A stretch of DNA of 64,000 nt from Melieria omissa (GCA_963971225.1 OZ020270.1:72866432-72930431), one strand, 5' to 3'; positions 50,991-62,680 are shown, counted from the stretch's first letter. Made by a program: numbers and translations. Notes: generated by a model not told the origin, from the sequence alone.

Positions 50991-52869
50991 GTTGGTGCAC
51001 AAACCATAAACACTGTTCCCAGTCCAGTGCTGCCGTTTTCAATTTTTTTTCAGTAGTACAATTTATGTTTTTTGGGTAGTATTTATGGACTTTGAGTAGT
51101 ACCACAGAATAAACAGTATACAGAAGGCGCATCTGAAATAATTTTGCGATTTCATTTCAGACGCGGGCGGGAAGCAACAATGGTGAGGAAAATGTAAAGG
51201 GAACCGAGAGAGTAAGCGCGAATTGATGTACTTATTGTATACGCATAGATTCAATGGTTTTGGGCTTTATTCTCATTTCGACAACAACACGCAATGATGT
51301 TGCTTTCCGCAGCAAGCCAGCTTGGCTTTACTCGTGCACATTAAAATGGTGGTTGATTTGGCAAAGCAATCGGCAAATTCAATAGGTAGTTGCAGCATTC
51401 TTTGATAATTAGCACAACATTGTAGCAATAGTTTTCCACTTATTATCACTTTCTTAATGCGTCTTGGTTGTTTCAATATTTAACACATATATTTCATTGT
51501 AGCCATTTGTACTTTTTACAACTTCTATTTTACAAGCAGACCAAAAGAACTTATAAAATCCATTGAATTTTGGTTTTTCCCGTAGTGCTACCACCTTATG
51601 TACCTTGGCGATCGCTCAATCAATTTTTCTATGAAAACTGCCTGTCCACTTCTTGTTCTTGTTTGTCAAAAAGCAAGCGGAGAGCGAGCACGAGCCAGCA
51701 CCAACATGCAAGCGGCACATTGCTTTGTTGCCCAACAACAACAACCACAGTGTGTGGTGCGCGGTCGCAGCTTCTCAGCTTACGCTCTCGCGCTCTGTGT
51801 GTTTTCGTCCCTTTTACTGCTTCCCCCGCATCTACAAACGGGTCCTACCGCTGGAACCCGCAAAGAAAATTTTCTTTACACCAGATGCGCATTCTGTATA
51901 TTGTTTGTTCTGTGGTAGTACACATGCATATTTTCTTAACAGTGTAAAAAATCGCACGGATTCATCAACTACTAAATCAAATACCAAGTTTCCAAACACA
52001 TTGGCAATTTTATTTATAGAAAAGTGAAAGAACAATGTAATGTAATTACAAAAAAGCATATAAACAAAAAGTATATGTTGTTATTATATACTAATAGTTA
52101 TTTGTTCGGTGGCAAAGCAATAATCGCTCAAGTCCATAAGTATTTTGGAAAAGCACGTTTAAAGGAATAGGCTAGCACCCTGAACTCAATGATGTCTTTA
52201 GTCGACCTAAGCGATAATCGTGTTTGACCACAAATTTAATACTACTAATACTTCTTTTTCGATGGACTTCAATGGAAAAAATCTATAAAGCTTTTATAAA
52301 ATACTTAATAATAACCAATATGTACTTTATATAATAGTGGAATTATATCAGGCGTGGTTTAGCATGATTTACATATTTGCTGATATATTTCTCAAATAGG
52401 GCAAAAACTGGCAAGATATTTTCAACAATATAGTAGCTTAATATTTGCATATCTAGAATACGTATAATTTCTCGCCTAATTCAGCCCAATTTATAACTAT
52501 TTGTCTACGGATATACTTCAAAAACCCCATTTCAAAGATATTTTTATAAAAAAATTAAAAAATGTATCCCGAAATTTGTTTTTTTTTATGTTTTTTGGTA
52601 GTCGGGTTTCTAAAATACCTGAAGTTTAAAATTCCATAACAAATTTTATGTGTTATTAAAATGTTCTATTAATATCAAATATCGTTGGAATATTCCTTTT
52701 AGCACTTCAAGCAAACAAACAAGAGAAACCAATCAACGCAAAAAAAAAACGAAACCCGACGAAAAAAATTTTGGATGTATAATATTAAAATAAAATATTT
52801 TGTATTATATTCTTCTATTCTTAAAAATGGCATAATTGGGAATGCGATAATTTTGAGCATACTTTAAAT
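50991..52869. other. AT-rich region without recognised genes
   Basis: Apart from the inverted 42-bp module (51095-51135 and 51884-51925) nothing familiar was seen. 51660-51850 is CA/GC-richer, with many short frames but no family features. 52040-52800 is strongly AT-rich. Confidence 0.45.
51095..51925. repeat. Inverted pair of a 42-bp module
   Basis: GAGTAGTACCACAGAATAAAC..GCGCATCTG (51095-51135) is complementary with few changes to CAGATGCGCATTCTG..GTGGTAGTACAC (51884-51925). A third relative is at 35203-35232. It could be the ends of an unknown non-autonomous element, but no target duplication was found. Confidence 0.45.
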
Positions 52870-53220
52870 TTAAGGGGGTCAATACGTGTAAACGGTATAT
52901 TTTTGGAATCGCGCGTACGCCGGAAAAAATTAATGCAATGTAAAATATTTTGTTTCATTCTTTTATTAAAAGGTAGCAGTGCAAGAAAAACATTTTTTTT
53001 TTTTGGCGCACTCAAAATGGCTGCGGTGGTGGGGGCCCAACGTTGGGCCCACATTCTAGTAGAACTTGTGCCGGCGCCTCAAAAATCATCTGAAAAAATA
53101 TTGCTTTTAGTTATTATGAGAAAATATATGTACCTTCTAAACGAGCTAACAAAAAAAAATATTTTCTCGAAAATACAAAAATACGCTCCAACCGAAAAAA
53201 ATCACCTCTTTTTTTCTTAA

Positions 53221-53964
53221 TAATTAATTAATTGATTGGCACCACAGCCCGCTTACGCGAGACTAAGGCCTAGCTTCCCGCAACCACCCGTGTTGTGCGT
53301 GTGAATTTTGTACGCGGGTGGAAGGGACCTACAGTTTTATGCCGGTTCCGAACGGCAGGTTGGGAGCTTTTTCATAGGCAATTTTTACTCTCAGAGGTTT
53401 GCCATTTCCAGCTGAGAGGACAGCCACCGAAAGAGAAAGCGAGTTTCCCGTTATTTTTTTTAGGTGTTAGGTTAGGTTAGGTTGCGGTGGCTGCCTCTAT
53501 GAGAGACACACTCGGAGGCCTGAAAGGCCCATTGTGATACCACATATTTCACCCGTTTTTTGAACTGTGTATGCAACACTGTTTTGCCAACATATGTTAC
53601 CGCACACATTTCAAGCGGATGGGGAAAGGGGGTGAGGGGACCTACAGTTTAACGCCGAATCCGAACGGCGATTGGCAGTTTTTCGTTCACACTTGGAGGT
53701 TTTTGCCATTGCCTGCCAAGAGCGCACTTGTGCGATTCTTGCAATTCTCATTCCCTTCATGTGGATAGCAATAGAAGTAGATGAGTTGTTCACCAGCCCG
53801 AGCCAGGAATCGAACCTGGAGCCTTTGGTATGAGAAGCCAGCGCGCTACCCGCTTGACTATCGAGGCCGACTATTTAGGTGTTACTACATGCAGAATTTG
53901 AACTTGCGTCGCTCTGCATGCGACTCGCTGGACCGCGCATTAACCAACTGAGCCACGGCGTCTG
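53221..53964 (-). mobile_element. SINE1b with SINE2a inserted
   Basis: A second copy of SINE1 (compare 34683-35028): body 53221-53469, head 53885-53964 with the A box TGGCTCAGTTGG. An approximate duplication CCT(C)T..TCTTAA lies at 53205-53220 and 53965-53982. Confidence 0.82.
53470..53873 (-). mobile_element. SINE2a, tRNA-derived with (CCTAA)n tail
   Basis: On the minus strand the head reads CCTCGATAGTCAAGCGGGTA (A-box-like), then GGTTCGATTCC, a perfect pol III B box, about 35 bases on. The tail is CCTAACCTAACCTAA, at the left end. An 11-bp duplication TTTAGGTGTTA lies at 53459-53469 and 53874-53884. About 404 bp. Confidence 0.82.
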
Positions 53965-54144
53965 CCTTTTTTTTTTTCTTAATTTCCTGAAAATGGCGCC
54001 GCGGATTTCGCCAAAAACAATAAAATGTTTAGTTATTTTAGAAGTTCTATGTTTCAAAAAGTTCCTGCCCAAATTTTAGGTCAGTGGGACTAAAACTTGC
54101 CGAGATATTCTACTTCCATTATCAAAAACCAGTGTTTCGAAATA

Positions 54145-54505
54145 ATTCGGTTTAAACCATGGTTCAACTAACAAGGTTGTAGCAAGCCACCGGCTGATCG
54201 TTTATCGCTTCTGTCAAAATCGTCGGTGTCAGCAGTCGTGCGGTGTTGCCGCATCGGTTGAAATGAAAATACCTGACTGAAAACAACTGACCTGAGCACT
54301 TTTCCCGTTTTTTCACTCAAATACAGCACTGTCTGGCAACAATCACTTTTGTCTGTTTTCAGTTTCTCCCTCTTTCGTCGGAAAATGACAGCTGAATTTG
54401 ACAGTAGCGATAAACAATCCTACCAACAAAATACATGTGGTTTTTGGTGTTGCGAGGATGCTATTACCTTGTTTATTGTGCCATGGTTTAAACTTTGCGT
54501 TACCG
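54145..54505. repeat. Imperfect inverted repeat (possible MITE)
   Basis: GTTTAAACCATGG near 54150 and CCATGGTTTAAAC near 54480 are exact complements. Further in, GATCGTTTATCGCTTCTGTCAAA (54197) and TTTGACAGTAGCGATAAACAATC (54396) nearly complement each other. Confidence 0.55.
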
Positions 54506-54669
54506 ATATCATGCGGAACGAATTAACCATCAATAAAGCGCTGCTGCAGAGGAACGGGTCATCAGAATTAAAAACCACTTGAGGGGGATATTCTTAAGAA
54601 CCCCTGGAGTCTATTTCACAAAAAACAAATTTTAAAATTTTGTAAATTTCCACGTATTGACCCCCTTAA

Positions 54670-55430
54670 ATTATTTATACTTTATACTCTTTTATTTCAT
54701 TTTTGAATTTTGCATCCGTTGCGCTGTTTTCAAATTCTATCACTTTATCAAAAGCTTATTTCATATGATTACAATACTGTGAACAGCATGTGGCATGTGG
54801 CAACGCGGTTAAAAAAGGTGTCATTATCACTTTAGTCGCACAACGGTAGTGTTACCAACAAGCTCAATTGCTTGATTGCAAAAGGATATTTGGCTAGAAA
54901 TAAAAAACGACAACGTTGGTTTAAACTTCGTGCTTCGGTAATGTTCAGTTCGGTAACATGTTTGTATATTCTTTTCTAATAGACTTACTTAGAATCACGG
55001 TTGCCACTCAGCTAAAATTTTTTGCACCAAAATTTTCCCAAAAAGGGCCCAAAGTGGAAGAAAAAGGACCATTTTATGTTTTCTGCAAATTGTTTTTTAA
55101 CACCAAAGCACAACATAACTTTTATATATTTTTTTTTATTTTTTGCTTGTACACTTTTCTATAAAAAAGGCCCAAATGGACCATAAGTGCCTTAAATATG
55201 AAAATAAAATTGCTAAAACTTATGTTTCAGAAAATAGTAGTATAATCGGCTTGTGGGTAGTACGGTAGTATAAATGACGAAATAGTAGTCAAATACTACT
55301 ATAGTAGTACGTTTGGCAGCACTGTCCCAGTCTGCAAATTCCAGCAGATACACTAATTTCAGCAGATACACAAACCAGATCACCCTGTACTGCACAGCTG
55401 TGTTTCCTTATTTCGTACGCCACTTTTGTA
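54670..55430. other. AT-rich spacer, no gene recognised
   Basis: A cluster of TAGTAGTA-type motifs lies at 55236-55306. Otherwise nothing was seen. Confidence 0.4.
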
Positions 55431-55462
55431 ATCAGCTGATTTTGATGACAGCCAGCTGATCT
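55430..55462 (+). promoter_or_regulatory. Candidate housekeeping promoter with paired E-boxes
   Basis: AATCAGCTGATT (55431-55442) is a perfect palindrome matching the fly core-promoter E-box AWCAGCTGWT; a second CAGCTGAT lies at 55453-55460. They stand just upstream of an ATG. Confidence 0.35.
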
Positions 55463-55513
55463 ATGTTTGTAAACACCCGAAAAGTTGCGCGGGAACTACT
55501 GAGAGTTTGCGAG
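55463..55513 (+). CDS. Candidate first coding exon of a host gene
   Basis: ATG at 55463 gives MFVNTRKVARELLRVCE and meets an excellent splice donor, GCGAG|GTGAGTTT, at about 55513. An N-terminal basic stretch could suit a mitochondrial or small basic protein, but I do not recognise it. Further exons were not found; they would lie beyond the nested transposons or the window. Weak evidence. Confidence 0.25.
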
Positions 55514-56545
55514 GTGAGTTTTCTTCCACTAGGAATTTTTGCCCGAGAGCAAAGGTCACCGAGATTAGAAAATCGAAAAATTGGGGTCTTGTGTCCCAGC
55601 TTATGCACGCTCACTACACGTAACGCGGCACTACACTTTTGCACTTTATCGTCTCCCACTATTTCCCGATAACACACTTTATACTTTGTAAAAAACACCC
55701 ATTTGTCCGGAGCGATGTAAAGACACGACCGATTTTGGCAACTACTCCTCTCTCTCTCCTACTCCTCTCTCTCTCTCATGTTTTTGGTGTTGTCGTTTTT
55801 TGTGTGTATGCTTTTTTGTATTGCCGATTGGTTTTGCTGCACAGATTGCTGTCAGCTCACCATCAATCGAATCTTTGTGGTGTATGGCTTTTTGCTGGCC
55901 AATGTTTTGATTTAAAAATTTGGTGGTTGATCCCAATTTAAAATGTTTACAAATATTTTTACGTGGCGAGTTCGAAGTAAAATTATTTGTGTATATTTTC
56001 GCATGGTTGATTACAATTTTGAGAATATGGGAAAACTACGAAAAAAAAATGAACTGATAGGCATGTTGACTTCAATATTCGTAAAACACTTGAAATCAAA
56101 AATAATTAGATGCGTGTTTTAATTTTGTTTTTTTTGTTTTTAAATCGAAATCTAACGGAGAAACCAAGGGTTAAAAGATTGTATAGAAAAACATAATTTA
56201 ATAGGTCTATTGACTTTTAATAGGGCGAAAGCACTACTAAAGCACTAAATAAAGAAATAAATGATAAGACAAGTATTTTGTCATAAGAAAAATGTAAAAA
56301 ATATTCTACACCTGAATGGTTCCATGGCGAATGATGTGACCATAAATTTACAATATTATATTTTCTTATTTTAGTTCTTTTAAACAAGCATTATATGTGG
56401 GCCGTAAGAAAAGTTCCAAAGAACGGGACGGAAAATTATTACGGGCTAATAAAAACGTTTTCTTTTCTTTCCAATTCCATTTTTATTTAATTGTCTTTGT
56501 TGATTACTTAGAATTTCTTTTTTAATTGCCTGTAGCGATCATATA
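55514..56545. other. Non-coding, AT-rich; CT microsatellite
   Basis: A CTCTCTCTC(C)TACTCCTCTCTC run lies at 55746-55779. No gene or repeat end was recognised. Confidence 0.4.
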
Positions 56546-56776
56546 CAGCTGCGAGCAATGAAATAGTAGTGGACACTAGCGTCACATATATCTTTGAATA
56601 TTTAAACGTACCAATTAATTTCAACATTTTTTGTATTGCAGAAGTGAAGTATATTTTCGTAGCTTTGTTACGCAAAGTCCAATAAATTACAAAGAGGTGA
56701 TTTGCATCAAAATTACAAGGAGCAGTAAAATAGTAGTGAATTCATTGAAAAAATTAGATAAGGAACAATGATGGTT

Positions 56777-56788
56777 TTTTGAAGGTTA
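56777..56788. repeat. 12-bp target duplication of LOA3 (left)
   Basis: TTTTGAAGGTTA here and at 61692-61703. Confidence 0.85.
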
Positions 56789-56869
56789 GATTAGATTAGA
56801 TTGGTTGGGGCTAGACATTGGCTGTCTATGGCACTGCGTTCATTTTGAACTATTGTGCCTTACCCAAAT

Positions 56870-58258
56870 TCAGTACTGGAAGAGACTATTTCCTCCTATT
56901 TTCTCAAAGAACATTTTGATTCTTGCGAGATCAATTTCAGACAAATGAGTAGTCTGTATTAGTTCCTTGCCTAGTACTTGCTTTCTTGCATGAACTAAGG
57001 CCGGGCATTCAGTGATCAGGTGTATGGAAGTCTCGTCATCCTCCATACAAAATCTACATATTTCACTGTCTGTTAGTTTCAGACGGGTCTTATGTTTGTT
57101 TAGCAGACAGTGTCCGCTGATTACCCCTGTCATGAGTTTTAGTTCCGCTCTGCTCAAGCGCAAGAGAAATTTTGCATTTCTGCTCGAGTATCGCGGGTAA
57201 AAGGCCTTGGTACATTCCATGCCACTTGATTTTGACCATCTTGCATTTGCTTTGATCAAGTATTCTTGCTTAATACAACCTTTGTAATGAGATTTGCTGA
57301 CACCTAAGATCGGTTCGGGTCCAAATGGTCGCTTTCCAGCTCCCTCCCTTGCCAATCTGTCTGCGTCCTCATTACCGTCATAGCCGCAATGCGCTGGGAT
57401 CCAGTGTATTATCACCCGATTCCCTGTTGACAGTTGTTGGAGAAGATTAGCTGTCTCCCATACCAACTTAGAAGTAAATGTCGACGCGTGCAATGCTCTT
57501 ATTGCGGCCTGACTGTCTGACATTATGATGATCCTTTTCCGATGAGGGTGAAGGTTCAAGATTTCTATGGCACACTGATTGATAGCACAGACTTCCGCTT
57601 GGAAGACGGTTGCTAAACTACCAAGGCTGACTGACATTTGGGTACTGGAACTGTATATCCCAGATCCTGTGCCTTCTTCAGTCTTGGATCCATCAGTGTA
57701 CCAGATAATGTCATCACAGGTAAGACTGATTTTTGAATTGTCCCAGTCTACTCTGTTAGGTATATGTGTCTTATATTTCCTGTTAAAGATATGTCGCGGA
57801 GGCATTGAGTCAAGAGGCAACCAAAAGCTTCCGTCTCGCCTCCGTTCCTTAACAATGGAGCGGTGACCGCTTGCATGTAGATCCTGTGGTATGAATCCAC
57901 TATGCATCAGTCTATGTGTACTAATAACCGCAGTCATTTGTACGGTTAGGTCCAACGGCACAACTCCCAATATAACATTGAGAGCAGCTGTTGGTGTTGT
58001 TCGAAGGCAGCCAGTGATGCAGGAGTTAATTACTCTTTGCAACCGTTCCAGCCTGTTCGCAGTCGTTTTCTCTGTGGTTTTTTTCCACCATACTATCGCC
58101 CCATAGGTAATGATGGGGAGGATGACTAGGGTGTAGATTTTTTGAAGCCATATCGGTTTCGTTCCCCAGTTTTTGCCACAGATTCGTTTACAAGTCCAGA
58201 GTGCGTTGCCCGCCTTCTGAAGAGTACGATCTATGTGAGGTTTCCAGTTCAATTTACT
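56870..58258 (-). pseudogene. LOA3 ORF2: RT end, RNase H, CCHC
   Basis: Open frame starting at the hAT insertion: SKLNWKPHIDRTL, LPIITYGAIVWW, CLRTTPTAALNVILG, IIWYTDGSKTEEGTGSGIY (RNase H first Asp), IIMSDSQAAIRALH, GYDGNEDADRLAREGA, and the finger CRFCMEDDETSIHLITEC. The stop is at 56870. It joins 61027 upstream. Confidence 0.9.
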
Positions 58259-58266
58259 GTCTAGAG
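58259..58266. repeat. 8-bp target duplication GTCTAGAG (left)
   Basis: Repeated at 61027-61034. It fits the hAT pattern nTCTAGAn. Confidence 0.92.
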
Positions 58267-58484
58267 CAGTGGTTCTTAACCTTTTCGAGCTCACGGAGCA
58301 CTTTTAATTACATGAAACCTTCACGGAGCACCTTACCAAATAACATTGATTCTAGTAATTTGTATTCTATTTATTTATTTATTCAACTCAAATAACTACA
58401 ATATACAAAAACTAAAATATATTCAATATATTCATCAAAACTAAATTGTTACAAATTCAAAATGACATAAAATATAATAAAAAT

Positions 58485-60303
58485 TCAATGGGATATTTGA
58501 GCCTGGTGAGTTTTACATATTTCGCCAATGTTGGGTCTAATATAAGATATTACTACCCTCATTTCCTCTTCTAAATCGAGAAGTCTTTCTCGTTTTTTAG
58601 TTTTTATATTTGTTAATGTTGAGAATCCAAGTTCGCAGAGATATGATGTAGCAAATTGTAATAAAATTGCGATTGCCTTCTTAGATAAAGAAGGGTATTC
58701 ATCTTGGACGGAAATCCAAAATTGTTCATTAGACAATTTTGTGAACTCCATTTTCAGAGATCGATCTGTAGACAAGGAAATAATTTCTTCTTCTTCTTGT
58801 AAAGACAGTTCCAAATTAGAAAATTCAAATGTCCCAAACGGATTTCGTATCCAGTCATAGGATTCTAATTTAAGAGATGGAAAGTAACATGCGATTTTTT
58901 CTTCCAATATTGTTAGATGTTCTATTACGGCAGGAATAATATCTGCGACATTTTTAGTTTGAATTGAAGGAAACATATCAAGCGTATTGTTTTTTATTAT
59001 TCGATTTTTCCTGTGCAATATTTTTTTATTGAATGCCAGTATTTTATCCGTGGCTGTTAAAATATTCTCATGTTTACCTTGAATACTTGTATTTACTGAA
59101 TTTAAGTATTTAAAAATATCAGCTAAATATGCCAATTTAGCTCACCAAATATCATTTTCAAAATTTTTTGCAAATTTATCCACAGCGGCATTTCGGAAAT
59201 AACACAATTCATCTTTGAGCTCTAATAAACGACATAGGACTTTACCGCGAAACAACCATCTTATTTCAGTGTGCAATAGCAAACTTTCATACTTAGCATC
59301 CATAGATATACAAAGCTGTTTAAAAATGCGTTCCTGCAGAGGTCTTGATTTAATATAATTTACTATTTGTACCACTTCATCCAAAACATATTTTAAAGTG
59401 TTTGGCAATGTTTTTGAAACTAAAACTTCCCGATGTAAAAAACAGTGTGTAGATATGATATTTGGATTATTTTCCTTCACAAGTGTAACACATCCTTTAA
59501 TAGATCCTGCCATTGATGGACATCCATCTGTACAAATTCCAACGCAGAAATCCCATGATATTTGGGATTTTTCTAAATATGTGGTAATAGAATTAAAGAT
59601 ATCTTTTCCTGTTATATGTCCTGTAAGCTCTCTGCAGCAAAGAAATTGATTAATTGAGCTTTACTGCTAATATCAACAGATTCGTCCATTTGCAAAGCAA
59701 AATATTTCTTTGAAAGCTTATTGTTAACCGTTTCCTCGATATCAAGTGACATGTCTTTTATTCTTTTTTTTCTTGTATCATTAGATAGGGGAATTTTCAA
59801 AATCTCATTTGTTGCATCCTCTCCAAACATAATTTTGACTATTTCACAACATGACGGTAAAATTAGACTTTCTGCTATAGTATGTGGTTTTAATTTCAAT
59901 GCAATTAACTCGGCTACCTTGTATGATGCAATTTGCGCCTTATCAGATATTGTCATAGCACATTTAAATTGTTTTGCTTGCTTATCTTGCATGCCCAATA
60001 ACCTTTTAAAGTAATCCTTATTTTTTTAAACAAGATTAGCATGGGTAGTAGTAAGGTGTCGGTTTAATTTAGCCGGAAACATAGCACTATTGGACAGTTC
60101 TACACCGCATACAACACATTTAGGAATTGGACACTCCTTTTCACCGGTCCATGTAAATCCCAAACTGATGTATTCGTCAGAATACTGTTATTACATGTTG
60201 AAACATCTTCTGTATTACCACTATTAATACTACTCCGACTTGTACTTGGTCCATCATTAATATTTTTCTCAGAATTACATTTTCGTTTCAAGAACTTGTC
60301 CAT
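58485..60303 (-). pseudogene. hAT (ZBED5-like) transposase, broken
   Basis: From the ATG complement at 60303: MDKFLKRKCN start, then in another frame a BED-finger remnant with AMFPAKLNRHLTTTH (about 60060), DKAQIASYKVAELIALKLKPHTIAESL, FALQMDESVDISSKAQLI with the first Asp (about 59680), INTHCFLHREVL-like STHCFLHRE (the C..H box, about 59450), and LCELGFSTLTNIKTKKRERLL near the C terminus (about 58620). Frames change near 60100, 59600 and 59140. Cut-and-paste enzyme, inactive. Confidence 0.85.
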
Positions 60304-60696
60304 GGCTAAATAAATTGGGAATAAGAATAAGTACATACATATATAAAGGGCTTATAAGAATAACATTTCAGAAATGTGAATTATCAAAAACGCGTAAATA
60401 GAGATATATTTCGGAAATTTTTAATGCAGAATAAGAAAACTCTGTTTATGAAAACATAGGAGATTGATATTAAGTTTATTTAAATAAATAAATGCAATAA
60501 ATATGTATGTACACATATTTATTTAATTTTTTATTTTAAATTTATGTTAATTTACAATTATAACGTAATATACTTACTGAAATAAATTTTTTCTCACTTT
60601 TTGGCACAAATTTAATCAAATAATTATTGAAAACACATTAGTTTACGTCCAACACAACAATAAAATATTTCAGCTTATTTGATCAGAATTTTTTTG

Positions 60697-60898
60697 TGCA
60701 GCCTACTTGATTTCAATTTTTGTTTATAACTAAGTACATACCGCATATATAGTACATATATTTGAAATGCAGCCTACTTGATTTAAATTTTTGTTTATAA
60801 CTAAGTACATACCGTATATACATATATTTGAAATGCAGCCTACTTGATTTAAATTTTTGTTTATAACTAAGTACATACCGCGTATACATATATTTGAA
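60697..60898. repeat. Tandem repeat, about 66-bp unit, three copies
   Basis: GCAGCCTACTTGATTTAAATTTTTG..CTAAGTACATACCG..ATACATATATTTGAAA recurs at about 60698, 60771 and 60835, inside the hAT element upstream of its transposase. Confidence 0.85.
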
Positions 60899-61026
60899 AG
60901 TTTGTTCTAATAAATTTATATGTATATTTTTTTCATATTATATGAGTTTGGCTTTCGTTTCGCGGAGCACCTGGGACAATCTTGCGGAGCACCAGTGCTC
61001 CGCGGAGCACCGGTTAAGAATCACTG

Positions 61027-61691
61027 GTCTAGAGTTACCCCAAGGTATTTGGCTTCTTTTACGAAGCCTACATCTTTTCCAAAAACCTTTATCGGTCTCA
61101 GGTCATATTTTCTTTTGAGTGTGAACGGTACGAAGATCGTCTTATCAGGGTTTACTGATAGACTCTGCTCGGCGCACCAATTTTCTACAATTCTTATTGC
61201 ACCCTGTAGTAGATCAGAGACGGTCTGCCCGTCTTTGCCTCTAACCGCAATAACTAGGTCATCAGCATAGGCAATAACGTCGTAACCTCGATCCGAAAGG
61301 ATGCGGATTAATCCGTTTATTACCATGGACCAGAGTAGAGGAGATAGTACGCCCCCCTGGGGGCAGCCCCGGACCGTCCTGGCTAGGATCTTGATGCCAT
61401 GTAAGCTGGATTCTATTAGCCTGCTTTTGAGCATCATGGAGATCCATCTTGAAAGTGCAGTTGGCACTTGAAATACCTCTAAAGCCGATCCTATAGCTTC
61501 ATAGGTGGTGTTGTTGAAAGCCCCCTCTATGTCTAGGAAACCTACTAAACAGATTTCTTTCTCGTCAAGGGATTTTTCGATTTTGCTGACCAGGGCAGAT
61601 AGGGCTGTTTCCGTAGACCTGCCTTTTCGGTAAGCATGTTGGTGTGCACTTAGAGGATTTCGGATAAGGACTTCGTCTCTGTTAACCTTCG
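61027..61691 (-). pseudogene. LOA3 ORF2: RT palm
   Basis: GRSTETALSALVSKIEKS, FLDIEGAFNNTTYEAI, GCPQGGVLSPLLWSMVI and VIAYADDLVIAVRG are RT blocks; LSVNPDKTIFVPFT and KEAKYLGVTLD lead into the hAT insertion. The 5' part of ORF2 (endonuclease) is absent because of truncation. Confidence 0.9.
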
Positions 61692-61718
61692 TTTTGAAGG
61701 TTATTTCTATAAGTAAAC

Positions 61719-62680
61719 TTAATACTTGGTGGCATGACCACGATTTTTAATAACAGCTACGCAACGCCTCTTCATTGAGTCAACAAGGCTCTCACATCTC
61801 TTCAATGGTATACTGTGCCATGCTCGCTGAGCTACTGCCCATAGTTCGCTGTTGTTTTTAGGTTTAGCATCCCATAATGCCTTCTTGATGTCAGTCCATA
61901 AGTTTTCAATAGGATTGAGGTCAGGGGATTGAGCTGGCCAATCCATGACCTCAATGCCATTGACCCAAAACCACTCCTTGGTTACTTTACTGGTATGCTT
62001 CGGGTCATTATCCTGCTGAAAGGTCCATTTAAGCGGCATGTCCTCTTCAGCAAAAGGCAACACTACATTTTGCATAATATCCACGTATGCGTGCTTGTCC
62101 ATTATGGTATCAATCCTATGGATTGGACCCACACCTCTATAAGAGAAGCAGCCCCAAACCATAATACTGGATCCACCATACTTCAAACCTGGGGTCATAC
62201 TCTCTATTAGGGGGACGTCTTACGTATTGACGAGACCCTTTGCCACCATATAGAACCACTTTTGACTCATCCGTCCACCGAATATTCCTCCATTTTTCAA
62301 CGGGCCAGTGCAGATGTTCTTGATAGTTCTCAATAGTGGCACCTTGCGGGGACTCCGGGCATATAAATTATTTTCATGAAGTCGTCTTCTCACAGTATGA
62401 ACACTGCAGAGCAGGTTCAATTCATCCCGGATCTCTACAGCTGACATTGTTGGTCGAATTTTTGCGCATCTGACGACATTTCGTACAGCAGTCTCTGAAA
62501 GAATGCGTTTACCACCTCTTTTTTCATTTTTCTTTTTGTATGTAATGGCGTTGCGGATCATTGTGGCTGAACACCCAACGAGTTTTTCCACTTCCTTGTA
62601 AGTTTTGCCGTCTTTTACTTAGACTTTGAATGAATCCACGCTTTTCATCACTGCAGTGCTTGCCTCGCCCCACTTAAGGA
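61719..62680 (-). pseudogene. Tc1-like transposase, broken
   Basis: The N-terminal HTH part (GKHCSDEKRGFIQSL, then EKLVGCSATMIRNAITYKKK after a shift near 62595), the second HTH with LLCSVHTVRRRLHENNLYARSPRKVPLL, then the catalytic domain: the first Asp block near 62270 is in a shifted frame; SSIMVWGCFS, FQQDNDPKHTSK (second Asp) and WPAQSPDLNPIENLW (Glu, DD34E spacing) follow. It ends NRGHATKY at 61719. At least two shifts make it inactive. Confidence 0.88.

Larger units (their letters stand above)
52874..54665. mobile_element. TTAA-flanked non-autonomous DNA element
   Basis: A perfect 15-bp inverted repeat GGGGGTCAATACGTG at both ends, with TTAA at 52870-52873 and 54666-54669. TTAA duplication points to piggyBac- or Kolobok-type mobilisation. 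No transposase frame is seen. It hosts SINE1b with SINE2a inside. Confidence 0.7.
58267..61026 (-). mobile_element. BED-type hAT transposon, decayed
   Basis: 2760 bp with ends CAGTGGTTCTTAACC and GGTTAAGAATCACTG, and a GTCTAGAG duplication. Next to the tips are further inverted blocks with CACGGAGCAC/GCGGAGCACC. It contains a broken transposase of the ZBED5-like group on the minus strand. Confidence 0.92.
56789..61691 (-). mobile_element. LOA3 LINE, 5'-truncated, with a hAT element inside
   Basis: The minus strand has a tail (GATTA)n at 56789-56802, a 3' UTR, ORF2 from the C-terminal finger up to mid RT, and a truncated 5' end at 61691. It is related to LOA2 but clearly a different family. 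The 12-bp duplication shows insertion into the Tc1-like element. Confidence 0.85.

Noticed and set aside
51570..52027. Three overlapping frames of 106-125 codons
   Set aside because: Low-complexity, no domains, overlapping in all three frames, and they include the inverted module; coding is not supported.
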